Positions 1 through 6,499 of a stretch of 10,656 bases of DNA are shown in pieces. The stretch is taken from positions 1 to 10,656 of the forward strand of contig JAOTWT010000061.1 in the NCBI GenBank assembly GCA_029862725.1. Reading direction: 5' to 3'. The notes under the pieces were generated by a model. It did not search any database, was not told the origin of the DNA, and saw only the letters and a program-made list of their open reading frames with translations. The position numbers and the translations under genes were made by a program. The stretch is from Acidobacteriota bacterium. GTDB lineage: Bacteria > Acidobacteriota > Blastocatellia > Pyrinomonadales > Pyrinomonadaceae. Numbering within the stretch: position 1 is the stretch's first letter; each line of letters starts with the position of its first letter.

Positions 1-1121
1 TTCATCATAATCCGGAAATCAAAATCGAGCAAATCGACTTCTTTAAGGGGTTCGCCGTCGTCTCCGAGCTGGAAAAGGGACTTGAGTACCTGCGCGTGAT
101 CGACATGGCAACCGGCAATTCGAATCGCATTGAGACCCCCGAGTCGGTATATTCGATGGGAGTTTCCGCCGGAAACGCCGAATTCGATGCGACCTGCGTC
201 CGCTACGGGTATTCATCGATGATCACTCCGGAATCGACCTTCGAATACGATTTCAAGTCGGGCCGGAGCAAGCTCCTGAAACAGTTGGAGGTGCTGGGCG
301 GTTACGATAAGGACGGTTACGAGACCAAACGCGTTTGGGCAGTTGCTCGTGACGGGGTGAAGGTCCCGGTGTCACTTGTGATGAAGAAAGGGACGGCGCT
401 CGATGGTTCGGCGCCATTGCTTTTGTACGCCTACGGTTCCTATGGTCATTCGATCACACCCGGGTTTTCGATAGCCCGACTGAGTCTCTTGGACCGGGGG
501 ATGATATACGGGATCGCTCACATACGGGGCGGAAGTGAGTTGGGAGAAAAATGGCGGCTTGACGGACGTATGTTCAAGAAATTGAATACTTTCCACGATT
601 TTATCGATTGCGCCGAGTGGCTTGTTGAAAAAAAGTACACCTCCCCCGAACGGATTGTAATTCAAGGGGGAAGCGCGGGCGGTCTGCTAGTCGGCGGTGT
701 GGTCAACATGTCTCCTTCGAGCGTTTGCGCGGCGATTGCCGCGGTACCCTTTGTGGACGTTATAAATACAATGCTCGATGAATCGTTGCCCCTCACGACT
801 CAGGAATGGATTGAATGGGGAAATCCCAATGAGAAAGAGGCTTTCGAGTACATGCTCAAATACGCGCCTTACGAGAATATTCGTGAGCAGGATTATCCGG
901 AAATGCTCGTTCTCGCCTCACTTTGGGACTCCCAGGTTCCCTATTGGGAAGCGGCTAAATTTGTTGCCAGGCTTCGTGAAAGAAAGACCGGCGATAAAGA
1001 GGTGCTTTTTAAGACAAACATGGGCGGCGGTCATGGCGGATCTTCGGGACGCTATGATCGGTATAAAGAGATCGCTTTCGAATACGCATATGCACTCAGC
1101 CGCGTTGGTATCGAGGAGTAA
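1..1121 (+). CDS. ptrB: Oligopeptidase B (S9A prolyl oligopeptidase family), C-terminal part
   Basis: Partial gene: the reading frame is already open at base 3 and runs to TAA at 1119-1121, so the start and most of the N-terminal beta-propeller lie upstream. The family cleaves peptides after Arg or Lys, usually in the cytoplasm or periplasm. The text from about base 260 matches the oligopeptidase B signature (LLKQ.EVLGGYD, then W...RDG.KVPVSLV), followed by RGGSELGEKW and NTFHDFI. The alpha/beta-hydrolase triad is complete: Ser in GGSAGG (codon 672-674), Asp in LWDSQVPY (927-929) and His in GGGHGG (1032-1034). The acyl-peptide and prolyl oligopeptidase branches are alternatives, but the EVLGGYD and LWDSQV.YW motifs favour OpB. 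A strong terminator follows directly, so this is the last gene of its transcription unit. Confidence 0.93.
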   Translation, partial: HHNPEIKIEQIDFFKGFAVVSELEKGLEYLRVIDMATGNSNRIETPESVYSMGVSAGNAEFDATCVRYGYSSMITPESTFEYDFKSGRSKLLKQLEVLGGYDKDGYETKRVWAVARDGVKVPVSLVMKKGTALDGSAPLLLYAYGSYGHSITPGFSIARLSLLDRGMIYGIAHIRGGSELGEKWRLDGRMFKKLNTFHDFIDCAEWLVEKKYTSPERIVIQGGSAGGLLVGGVVNMSPSSVCAAIAAVPFVDVINTMLDESLPLTTQEWIEWGNPNEKEAFEYMLKYAPYENIREQDYPEMLVLASLWDSQVPYWEAAKFVARLRERKTGDKEVLFKTNMGGGHGGSSGRYDRYKEIAFEYAYALSRVGIEE

Positions 1122-1145
1122 TGGGCAAAGAATCTAGGCCGAAGT

Positions 1146-1170
1146 GCGGGCCCCGGGCCCGCCTTTTTTT
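1146..1170 (+). terminator. Rho-independent terminator of the oligopeptidase B gene
   Basis: The arms GCGGGCC (1146-1152) and GGCCCGC (1156-1162) are perfectly complementary across a 3-base loop. They are followed, after one C, by seven T at 1164-1170. It lies 25 bases after the stop codon. Confidence 0.92.
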
Positions 1171-1272
1171 GCCCGAAATCACAATCCGCTAATTCCCCGG
1201 AATCAATGACGCAAATTCGGTCAGGTTGATTCATCTATCGTTATATTGACATATCAAATGCTCTTCCCAGCG

Positions 1273-1290
1273 CCCGATGAATCGTTCGGG
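1273..1290. repeat. Short inverted repeat upstream of the sigma-54-type promoter
   Basis: CCCGA (1273-1277) and TCGGG (1286-1290) form a 5-bp inverted repeat with an 8-base centre. It sits about 62-79 bp upstream of the predicted transcription start at about 1352. Activators of sigma-54 promoters bind dyads upstream, so this is a candidate site. Arms this short can also occur by chance. Confidence 0.25.
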
Positions 1291-1325
1291 ATTAGAAAAA
1301 ATGGGCACTTAAGCGAATTCTTTTT

Positions 1326-1341
1326 TGGCATGAAGATTGCT
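1326..1341 (+). promoter_or_regulatory. Sigma-54 (RpoN) type -24/-12 promoter for the S8 protease
   Basis: TGGCAT (1326-1331), a 5-base spacer, then TTGCT (1337-1341). The family consensus is TGGCAC-N5-TTGCW, so only one of the eleven fixed positions differs. The GG and GC pairs are exactly 12 bases apart, as RpoN requires. Transcription would start near 1352, giving a 5' leader of about 38 bases before the ATG at 1390. This placement also argues against the in-frame TTG at 1246 as translation start. Confidence 0.72.
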
Positions 1342-1389
1342 TTTAGGAGTGCAGACGCCGCAGTATCACGTAGGTTGGGGTCTATCCTT

Positions 1390-3924
1390 ATGTTAAAAAA
1401 CAGAATAGTATTCACAGCGGCATTTGTTGTACTTCTATCAATGCTAGCTTCTTCAATTGTCTTTAGTCAGGCTTCGCCATCTAGTACAGAAAATGAAGGT
1501 TTCAAAGTCGGGGATACGGCAAACGGGTTCGTGATCGACTTGACGAATAACGCGGTTGCGGCACCTGAATATGCGGAGGACGGATTTGCGAAAGAAGCAC
1601 TGATCACGGTCAAAACCATCAACGGGCAAAGCCGGAAAGGGGCGGTCTTGCTCACTGAAGACGGGTCGCAGGCGGAATCATTCGCGCAAGCTGTCGCCAG
1701 GGCCTTCGCCAGCGCCGCGGAAAAGAACGGATCAACGGCGAAACGGCTTTGGAAAGTAAACTGGCAGGCCATATTTTCGGAATCCGACGCTTCAGAAGTT
1801 GCAGTCAACAAAATAAGAGCCATTTTGCGCGCCGTCTCATATTCAAAGGATACCGTTTTGTTTGTTGAGAACGCATCGGTATTCTCGCAAGAAAATGCCT
1901 TATTTGGAGATGTGGTTGGCAGAGAAATACGGAAGGCTGTTTCCCAGAACTCGCTTCAGGTAGTTACGGTGGCGACCTCCGTTCAATACAAAAATGATAT
2001 TGTGCTCGACGGCGAAATCAACAGCCGCTTCAGTGCGATCACGTTGGAAGAATCGTCTGCGAAAAACGATCCGTTTGTGGGCAAAAAGATCTCGCCGGAC
2101 CTGCGTGCGATTGTCGATGCGTCAGACCCGAACGAACTCGTGAAGATTATCGTCCAAACTGACGATGTTCGGAATCAGGATCTTCAGGTGGCGATTTCAA
2201 ACAATCAAGCTAGAGTAATCGCTGTTATGCCGAACCTCAATATGATGGAGATCGAAATCGCGGCGGGTATGGTTGATCTTATCGCGAATTCCCCACGTGC
2301 ACAGCACCTTTCGCTTAACCAAAAAGTCTACGGCAAGCAGTGGGGTTGGCCCACAGCTTCCGAGCCTGTTGTTGGGCACGTTGTGAAAACGACCGGAGCC
2401 AATGATTCTCGAGAAAACTGGGGCGTTGACTACTATGGGGACGGAATAGGCATCGCGGTACTCGACTCGGGAATAAGCGACTCGCACAAGATGTTTATGG
2501 GGCAGAGCAGCCGAGTCCCGAATCGCGTGGTTTTCAATAAGGATTTCACGGGTCAAAACACAACCGACGATTTGTTCGGACACGGAACTCATGTCGCCGG
2601 TATTGCGGCAGGTACAGACCGTTATTCGGATGATTTCAAGCCCTATGTCGGCCTTGCTGAAAACGCTCATTTACTCGACATGCGAATTCTCGATGATCGA
2701 GGCATGGGTACCGTTTCTGCGGCACTTCAAGCTCTCGATTTGGTTTATCAGAAACGAGTCGAACATAACATAAGGGTTGTGAATCTTAGCTTTGGTGCCC
2801 CGGCCGTCGAGAGCTATATAAACGATCCAATGTGCCGGGCTGTTCGAAAGCTTGTAGACAGAGGGGTAGTAGTAGTAGTCGCGGCAGGGAATAACGGGAA
2901 AACCGATGATGGGAACAAGGTCTATGGCCTAATACATTCGCCGGGTAACGAGCCTTCCGCAATCACGGTTGGAGCGAGCAATACTTTCTTGACGGATAGG
3001 CGCAGTGATGATGTCGTAACGACGTTTAGTTCGCGCGGTCCGACAAGGAGCTACTGGGTGGACGATAATGATGTTCGGCATTATGACAACGTGGTCAAAC
3101 CGGATCTTGTCGCGCCCGGTAACAAGCTTATCTCTGCCCAATCGGCATACGCTTCGCTTGCGGACGAAGATCCAACGATAACTGTTAGCCTTAACCATAC
3201 TTCAGAAAGATTGATGAGGCTTAGCGGGACATCGATGGCTGCGCCAGTTGTTTCGGGAACCGTTGCTTTGATGTTGCAGGCGAAACCGAACCTGACACCG
3301 AATATGGTCAAGATGCTGCTTCAGTACACGGCGCAGCCATTAAGTGGCTATAACCATCTCGAGCAGGGAGCGGGCCAATTGAATGTTGAAGGTGCGATTT
3401 CGCTGACGGACCAGATCCGGAGCGAAATGGGAAGCGGGTCACGGCTAAACTCGCCGATGTTGACAACTTGCAGCGTCTATGGATGTTATCCTCCGATACC
3501 GGTTCAGAAGATTGCGGGTGAATACTTCTCCTGGTCTCAGGGAATTACCGTGAACAACGGTTGGGTTAAAGGTAATCAGCTTATCGAAAAATACCAAAAG
3601 ATCTACGACCTTGGAATGCTGATGAGCGACGGTATGCTGATGAGCGACGGAATGCTGATGAGCGACGGTATGCTGATGAGTGACGGTATGCTGATGAGCG
3701 ACGGAATGCTGATGAGTGATGGCGGCACGATTTCGGACGGAAACCTATTTCTGGACTTCAGTTCCCAGATCGACCATAGCGGCGTTTCGGACGGTTCAGT
3801 CTTTGGTGACGGAATGCTGATGAGCGACGGAATGCTGATGAGCGACGGGATGCTGATGAGTGATCAGACGCGGGCAGCAAACACCAGGTTGGCACGCATG
3901 GTACTGATCATGGGTGACCAATAG
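1390..3924 (+). CDS. Secreted subtilisin-family (S8) serine protease with degenerate AAA+-like N-terminus and GMLMSD repeat tail
   Basis: 844 residues. I start at ATG 1390 because it gives a clean signal peptide (basic MLKNR, hydrophobic core to about residue 25, likely cut near A28); the frame stays open to a TTG at 1246, but a sigma-54-type promoter lies inside that extension. Order: signal peptide; residues 70-222 resembling a Clp-type AAA+ module without its catalytic residues; a fervidolysin-like or I9-like prodomain (about 232-313); the peptidase domain (about 345-690) with Asp359 (VLDSG), His398 (GHGTHVAG), oxyanion Asn501 (AAGNN) and Ser615 (SGTSMAAP), all intact; a linker; then nine GMLMSD hexapeptides in two blocks (residues 742-777 and 808-825) and a short C-terminus. 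I see no LPXTG motif or type IX sorting domain. It probably acts outside the cytoplasm on unknown substrates. It is monocistronic, with its own promoter and terminator. The protease call is very secure; the N-terminal domain call rests on motif comparison only. Confidence 0.95.
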   Translation: MLKNRIVFTAAFVVLLSMLASSIVFSQASPSSTENEGFKVGDTANGFVIDLTNNAVAAPEYAEDGFAKEALITVKTINGQSRKGAVLLTEDGSQAESFAQAVARAFASAAEKNGSTAKRLWKVNWQAIFSESDASEVAVNKIRAILRAVSYSKDTVLFVENASVFSQENALFGDVVGREIRKAVSQNSLQVVTVATSVQYKNDIVLDGEINSRFSAITLEESSAKNDPFVGKKISPDLRAIVDASDPNELVKIIVQTDDVRNQDLQVAISNNQARVIAVMPNLNMMEIEIAAGMVDLIANSPRAQHLSLNQKVYGKQWGWPTASEPVVGHVVKTTGANDSRENWGVDYYGDGIGIAVLDSGISDSHKMFMGQSSRVPNRVVFNKDFTGQNTTDDLFGHGTHVAGIAAGTDRYSDDFKPYVGLAENAHLLDMRILDDRGMGTVSAALQALDLVYQKRVEHNIRVVNLSFGAPAVESYINDPMCRAVRKLVDRGVVVVVAAGNNGKTDDGNKVYGLIHSPGNEPSAITVGASNTFLTDRRSDDVVTTFSSRGPTRSYWVDDNDVRHYDNVVKPDLVAPGNKLISAQSAYASLADEDPTITVSLNHTSERLMRLSGTSMAAPVVSGTVALMLQAKPNLTPNMVKMLLQYTAQPLSGYNHLEQGAGQLNVEGAISLTDQIRSEMGSGSRLNSPMLTTCSVYGCYPPIPVQKIAGEYFSWSQGITVNNGWVKGNQLIEKYQKIYDLGMLMSDGMLMSDGMLMSDGMLMSDGMLMSDGMLMSDGGTISDGNLFLDFSSQIDHSGVSDGSVFGDGMLMSDGMLMSDGMLMSDQTRAANTRLARMVLIMGDQ
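1642..2055 (+). other. Domain: degenerate Clp/AAA+-like module inside the S8 protease
   Basis: Residues about 85-222 line up with the first AAA+ module of ClpA/ClpB as I know that family. VLLTEDGSQAESFAQAVA sits gap-free on VLIGEPGVGKTAIVEGLA, with the P-loop G, K and T replaced by Q94, A95 and E96. LFVEN (157-161) sits on Walker B LFIDE. The stretch 191-202 sits on the sensor-1 strand (GATTxxEY), and NSRF (211-214) sits on the ERRF arginine-finger element. The fold therefore looks kept while nucleotide binding and hydrolysis look lost. This is an inference from motif order and spacing, without a profile search. A convergent secreted prodomain is the alternative. Confidence 0.55.
3613..3720 (+). 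repeat. 18-bp tandem repeat, block 1 (6 copies, GMLMSD)
   Basis: Six perfect in-frame 18-bp units encode Gly-Met-Leu-Met-Ser-Asp. The units differ only at third positions of the Gly (GGA/GGT), Ser (AGC/AGT) and Asp (GAC/GAT) codons. The protein is strictly conserved while the DNA drifts silently, which suggests selection on the peptide. The unit length keeps the frame if copies are gained or lost. Confidence 0.97.
3811..3864 (+). repeat. 18-bp tandem repeat, block 2 (3 copies, GMLMSD)
   Basis: Three more units of the same 18-bp repeat. They are separated from block 1 by a degenerate 30-residue stretch that still carries SDG/GDG motifs (GTISDG, GVSDG, VFGDG). Both blocks end with a unit whose Ser-Asp codons are AGT GAT, which suggests that block 2 arose by duplicating the end of block 1. 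Confidence 0.95.
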
Positions 3925-3940
3925 GAGTGCTTCGTAAAGC

Positions 3941-3982
3941 CGTCTTGAGTGGAAACCTCTTTTCCTCTCAAGGCGAATTTTT
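3941..3982 (+). terminator. Rho-independent terminator of the S8 protease gene
   Basis: CGTCTTGAG (3941-3949) pairs with CTCAAGGCG (3967-3975) through one T-G wobble, and AATTTTT follows at 3976-3982. The loop of 17 bases is long, but it contains a small GG/CC stem. It lies 16 bases after the stop codon. Confidence 0.75.
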
Positions 3983-3983
3983 C

Positions 3984-4012
3984 TAGACATTAAACAACAT
4001 TAAACATATAAT
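3984..4012 (+). promoter_or_regulatory. Sigma-70 type promoter for the GGDEF-EAL gene
   Basis: TAGACA (3984-3989, one mismatch to TTGACA), a 17-base spacer, then a perfect TATAAT (4007-4012). The start would be near 4019, leaving a leader of about 88 bases before GTG 4107. I see nothing clearly structured in that leader. The rest of the gap 3925-4106 holds only the preceding terminator and this promoter. Confidence 0.75.
3987..4006 (+). repeat. Two tandem copies of a 10-bp repeat inside the promoter
   Basis: ACATTAAACA is present twice back to back (3987-3996 and 3997-4006), filling nearly the whole -35 to -10 interval. Direct repeats with a one-helical-turn period in a promoter spacer are a plausible operator for a regulator. 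Chance in AT-rich DNA is the alternative. Confidence 0.6.
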
Positions 4013-4106
4013 AACAAAGGCTGTTAATTTGCCTCCCGCTTCCCCGGTCGCAGCGCCCCAACACATTAGGGAAATTCAATAGAAATAGTTCTGTTTCGAC
4101 GCACAA

Positions 4107-6335
4107 GTGAATAAAAACGCGGCACTAAACCAAATTGCATTTTGGCTGACGATATCGTTGGCTATTGTTGCGTTTGCGTTTAGTGTCGCCAGGTTTCCGC
4201 TTGATGTCGTGGGAATAAACCTCGCCGTCTTGTCTCTTGCAACGCTGTTCTTTAGCGTCTTTGCAATGGTCCAGATACCTAGGGTAAAGATCCATGTCAC
4301 GATCTCGGATGTACTCGTTTTCGCGGCACTTATCATTTACGGCGTAGAGGTCGCGACGCTTTTGGCAATTGTGGATTCGGCAGTCGGCTCTCTCAACGTA
4401 AAGCGCAAGGGTGGTGCGATCTCGGGCAAGACGATTTTCCTGAACTGTTCGATTTCCGGGATAGCAATCTATGTCGCCGGTGTCGTTGCAACACAATTGT
4501 TTGGCGATCTGAGTTCTGTTGCACAGGATTCGGATATTTCGCAGCTGGCGCTGATGGTGAGCTTGATCGCCGCCATCCATTTTGCACTGAACTCCCTGTT
4601 TGTAACAATTTTTACCGCGTTCAAGACCAATAAGGGTATCTGGAAGGTTTGGTACGTCCATTGTCTCAACTGCGTTATCATTTCCATCACGAGCGCTATT
4701 CTTGCGGGCGCGGGCGTAAAGGCCTTTTACAACATCGATACTGTTTTGATTGCAATTGCAATGGTCGTTGCTGTTGCGATCTTTTTTACCTACGGGCGCT
4801 ATGTAACGGAAGTGCGCGAAACCGCCGAACACGCGGAACAGGCTGAACGTCAAAGAGCCGAGCAGGCCGAACAGCACATCGAAGAGCTGCAACACCACAT
4901 CGCACAGCAGCAGGTGACCGAAAAGGCATTGCGCGAAAGTAAGGAGAAGTTCAAGCACGCGGCATACCACGACGCGCTTACCAATCTGCCGAATCGCAAC
5001 ATGTTTACGAGGCAGCTTCAATTCCTGCTGAGAAGATGTCAACAGACAGATGACGCAGATTTTGCAGTTCTTTTCCTTGACCTTAACCGTTTCAAGACGA
5101 TCAACGACAGCCTTGGACATTCGACCGGCGATAATCTCATACTCGGCGTGGCGAGACGTTTGGCCGGTCTGATGCGACAAAAAGACATGGTCGCACGATT
5201 GAGCGGGGATGAATTCGCGATCATCCTAAACGGGATGTCAAACGTCGAGGAGGTCATACATTTTGCGGAGCTGATCCGTCGAAAACTCTCGGCCCCCTTT
5301 ACGCTGGAGGAAAGGCAGGTGTTCACAAGTGTCAGTATCGGAATCGCGATTGGTCAAGCGCGGTACGAGACCGCTGAAGATTTGCTGCGCGATGCCGATA
5401 TTGCAATGTACCAGGCGAAGGCTTCCGAAAGACCCTATGTCGTGTTCGACCACCACATGCATGCGAATGCCGTAAACCTTTTGCAGGTCGAAACGGATCT
5501 CCGGTACGCGATCGAGCGAAATGAGATGGTGGCGTTCTATCAACCGATCATCAACCTAAAGTCGATGAAACTCATCGGCTTTGAAGCCTTGATGCGCTGG
5601 AATCATCCCACCCGCGGTCTCGTTCCGCCGGGAGAGTTCATACCGGTGAGCGAGGACACGGGTCTTATAGTTCCGCTTACAATGTGGATGCTTCGCGATT
5701 CATGCAATCGACTTGCGGCCTGGAAACGTGACTTTCCAACCGCCAAAGACATGATGATGAGCGTCAACCTGTCTGGAAAGCACTTTGCGCAGGACGATCT
5801 CGTCGCAAACGTAAAAAAGGTGCTGACTGAAAGCGGAATCGAACCTCGTTACCTTAAGCTGGAATTAACCGAGAGCGCGGTGATGGACAACGCCGAGGCG
5901 GCGATCTCGATACTGCAGCAGCTCAAGAGGCTCGGCGTCAGGCTCAGCATCGACGATTTTGGTACGGGCTATTCATCGCTCAGCTATCTCCACCGCTTCC
6001 CGATTGACGCTTTAAAGATCGATCGCTCATTCGTAAGCCGTATGGAAACCGGTACGGAGAACGGCGAAATCGTACGGACCGTTGTCGCACTCGCGAAAGC
6101 TCTCGGACTCACGGTGATTGCGGAAGGAATCGAGACGATCCACCAACTTCATCAATTGCGCATACTGGGCAGCGAATATGGGCAGGGCTTTTTGTTCTCA
6201 AGGCCGGTCCCGCGCAAAGAAGCCGAAGATCTGCTGCGCGAGCCGGACCGCTGGAAAAACATCATGCCGGACCACCGGATGCCGATCATTCGGCACAAGT
6301 CACAAGACACCATTCTCCAGCTGGGAGACGTTTAG
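4107..6335 (+). CDS. Membrane-anchored GGDEF-EAL protein (cyclic-di-GMP synthesis and breakdown)
   Basis: 742 residues. GTG 4107 is the only usable start between the in-frame TAG at 4086 and the first membrane helix; no good ribosome site is visible. Residues 8-230 hold six or seven hydrophobic helices, likely a membrane sensor of unknown ligand. Residues 232-285 are a charged, Gln- and Glu-rich coiled coil. The GGDEF domain (about 286-445) has the active site as SGDEF (366-370). The inhibitory I-site RxxD is present as RQKD (357-360), exactly five residues ahead. The EAL domain (about 462-715) keeps the expected ligands: E493 in EAL, N554, E586, D616/D617 in DDFGTGYSSL, K637, E673 and Q693. 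Phosphodiesterase activity is therefore likely; cyclase activity is plausible given the Gly-to-Ser change at the first signature position. Such proteins control the motile/biofilm switch. It is transcribed alone. Confidence 0.95.
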   Translation: MNKNAALNQIAFWLTISLAIVAFAFSVARFPLDVVGINLAVLSLATLFFSVFAMVQIPRVKIHVTISDVLVFAALIIYGVEVATLLAIVDSAVGSLNVKRKGGAISGKTIFLNCSISGIAIYVAGVVATQLFGDLSSVAQDSDISQLALMVSLIAAIHFALNSLFVTIFTAFKTNKGIWKVWYVHCLNCVIISITSAILAGAGVKAFYNIDTVLIAIAMVVAVAIFFTYGRYVTEVRETAEHAEQAERQRAEQAEQHIEELQHHIAQQQVTEKALRESKEKFKHAAYHDALTNLPNRNMFTRQLQFLLRRCQQTDDADFAVLFLDLNRFKTINDSLGHSTGDNLILGVARRLAGLMRQKDMVARLSGDEFAIILNGMSNVEEVIHFAELIRRKLSAPFTLEERQVFTSVSIGIAIGQARYETAEDLLRDADIAMYQAKASERPYVVFDHHMHANAVNLLQVETDLRYAIERNEMVAFYQPIINLKSMKLIGFEALMRWNHPTRGLVPPGEFIPVSEDTGLIVPLTMWMLRDSCNRLAAWKRDFPTAKDMMMSVNLSGKHFAQDDLVANVKKVLTESGIEPRYLKLELTESAVMDNAEAAISILQQLKRLGVRLSIDDFGTGYSSLSYLHRFPIDALKIDRSFVSRMETGTENGEIVRTVVALAKALGLTVIAEGIETIHQLHQLRILGSEYGQGFLFSRPVPRKEAEDLLREPDRWKNIMPDHRMPIIRHKSQDTILQLGDV

Positions 6336-6363
6336 GGTTGATTTAGAGATGCGAATGTTGCCG

Positions 6364-6389
6364 AGGCTGCTTTCCGGGCGGCCTTTTTT
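6364..6389 (+). terminator. Rho-independent terminator of the GGDEF-EAL gene
   Basis: AGGCTGC (6364-6370) pairs with GCGGCCT (6378-6384) through one T-G wobble across a 7-base loop. The stem runs into a T tract at 6384-6389. It lies 28 bases after the stop codon. On the other strand no T tract follows the stem, so it does not look bidirectional. Confidence 0.85.
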
Positions 6390-6425
6390 GCTGTATTCGG
6401 ATCGAGCATCCAAAAAGGATCGAGG

Positions 6426-6481
6426 CCGGCATTACCGGGGATGCGTTAGTTGACTGCTGTTACGTGAAAAATGAATGCCGG
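6426..6481. repeat. 8-bp inverted repeat between the convergent genes
   Basis: CCGGCATT (6426-6433) and AATGCCGG (6474-6481) are exact inverted copies 40 bases apart. The repeat lies in the space between the two convergent genes. A direct repeat GGATCGAG (6399-6406 and 6417-6424) lies next to it. No T tract makes it a convincing terminator for gatA, and its function is unknown. Confidence 0.35.
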
Positions 6482-6499
6482 GTAGCCTTTTCCAAACAC

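Noticed and set aside
1246..1251. TTGACA at 1246 as a sigma-70 -35 box
   Set aside because: No -10-like hexamer is found 16-18 bases downstream; the position holds AGCGCC.
1246..1389. N-terminal extension of the S8 protease from an in-frame TTG at 1246
   Set aside because: It contains the sigma-54-type promoter, places 48 non-signal residues before a clean signal peptide, and uses a rare start.
2197..2670. Minus-strand open frame inside the S8 protease gene
   Set aside because: It is a shadow of the peptidase domain, with no family pattern and no ribosome site.
3613..3864. CRISPR array
   Set aside because: The repeats are 18 bp, contiguous without unique spacers, in frame and vary at third codon positions; they are coding tandem repeats.
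4125..5180. Long minus-strand open frame (351 codons) opposite the GGDEF-EAL gene
   Set aside because: It is Cys/Arg/Lys-rich and low in complexity, has no recognisable domain, and mirrors a clearly real gene.
6426..6481. Bidirectional terminator for gatA
   Set aside because: The inverted repeat has a 40-base loop and no T tract on the minus strand.
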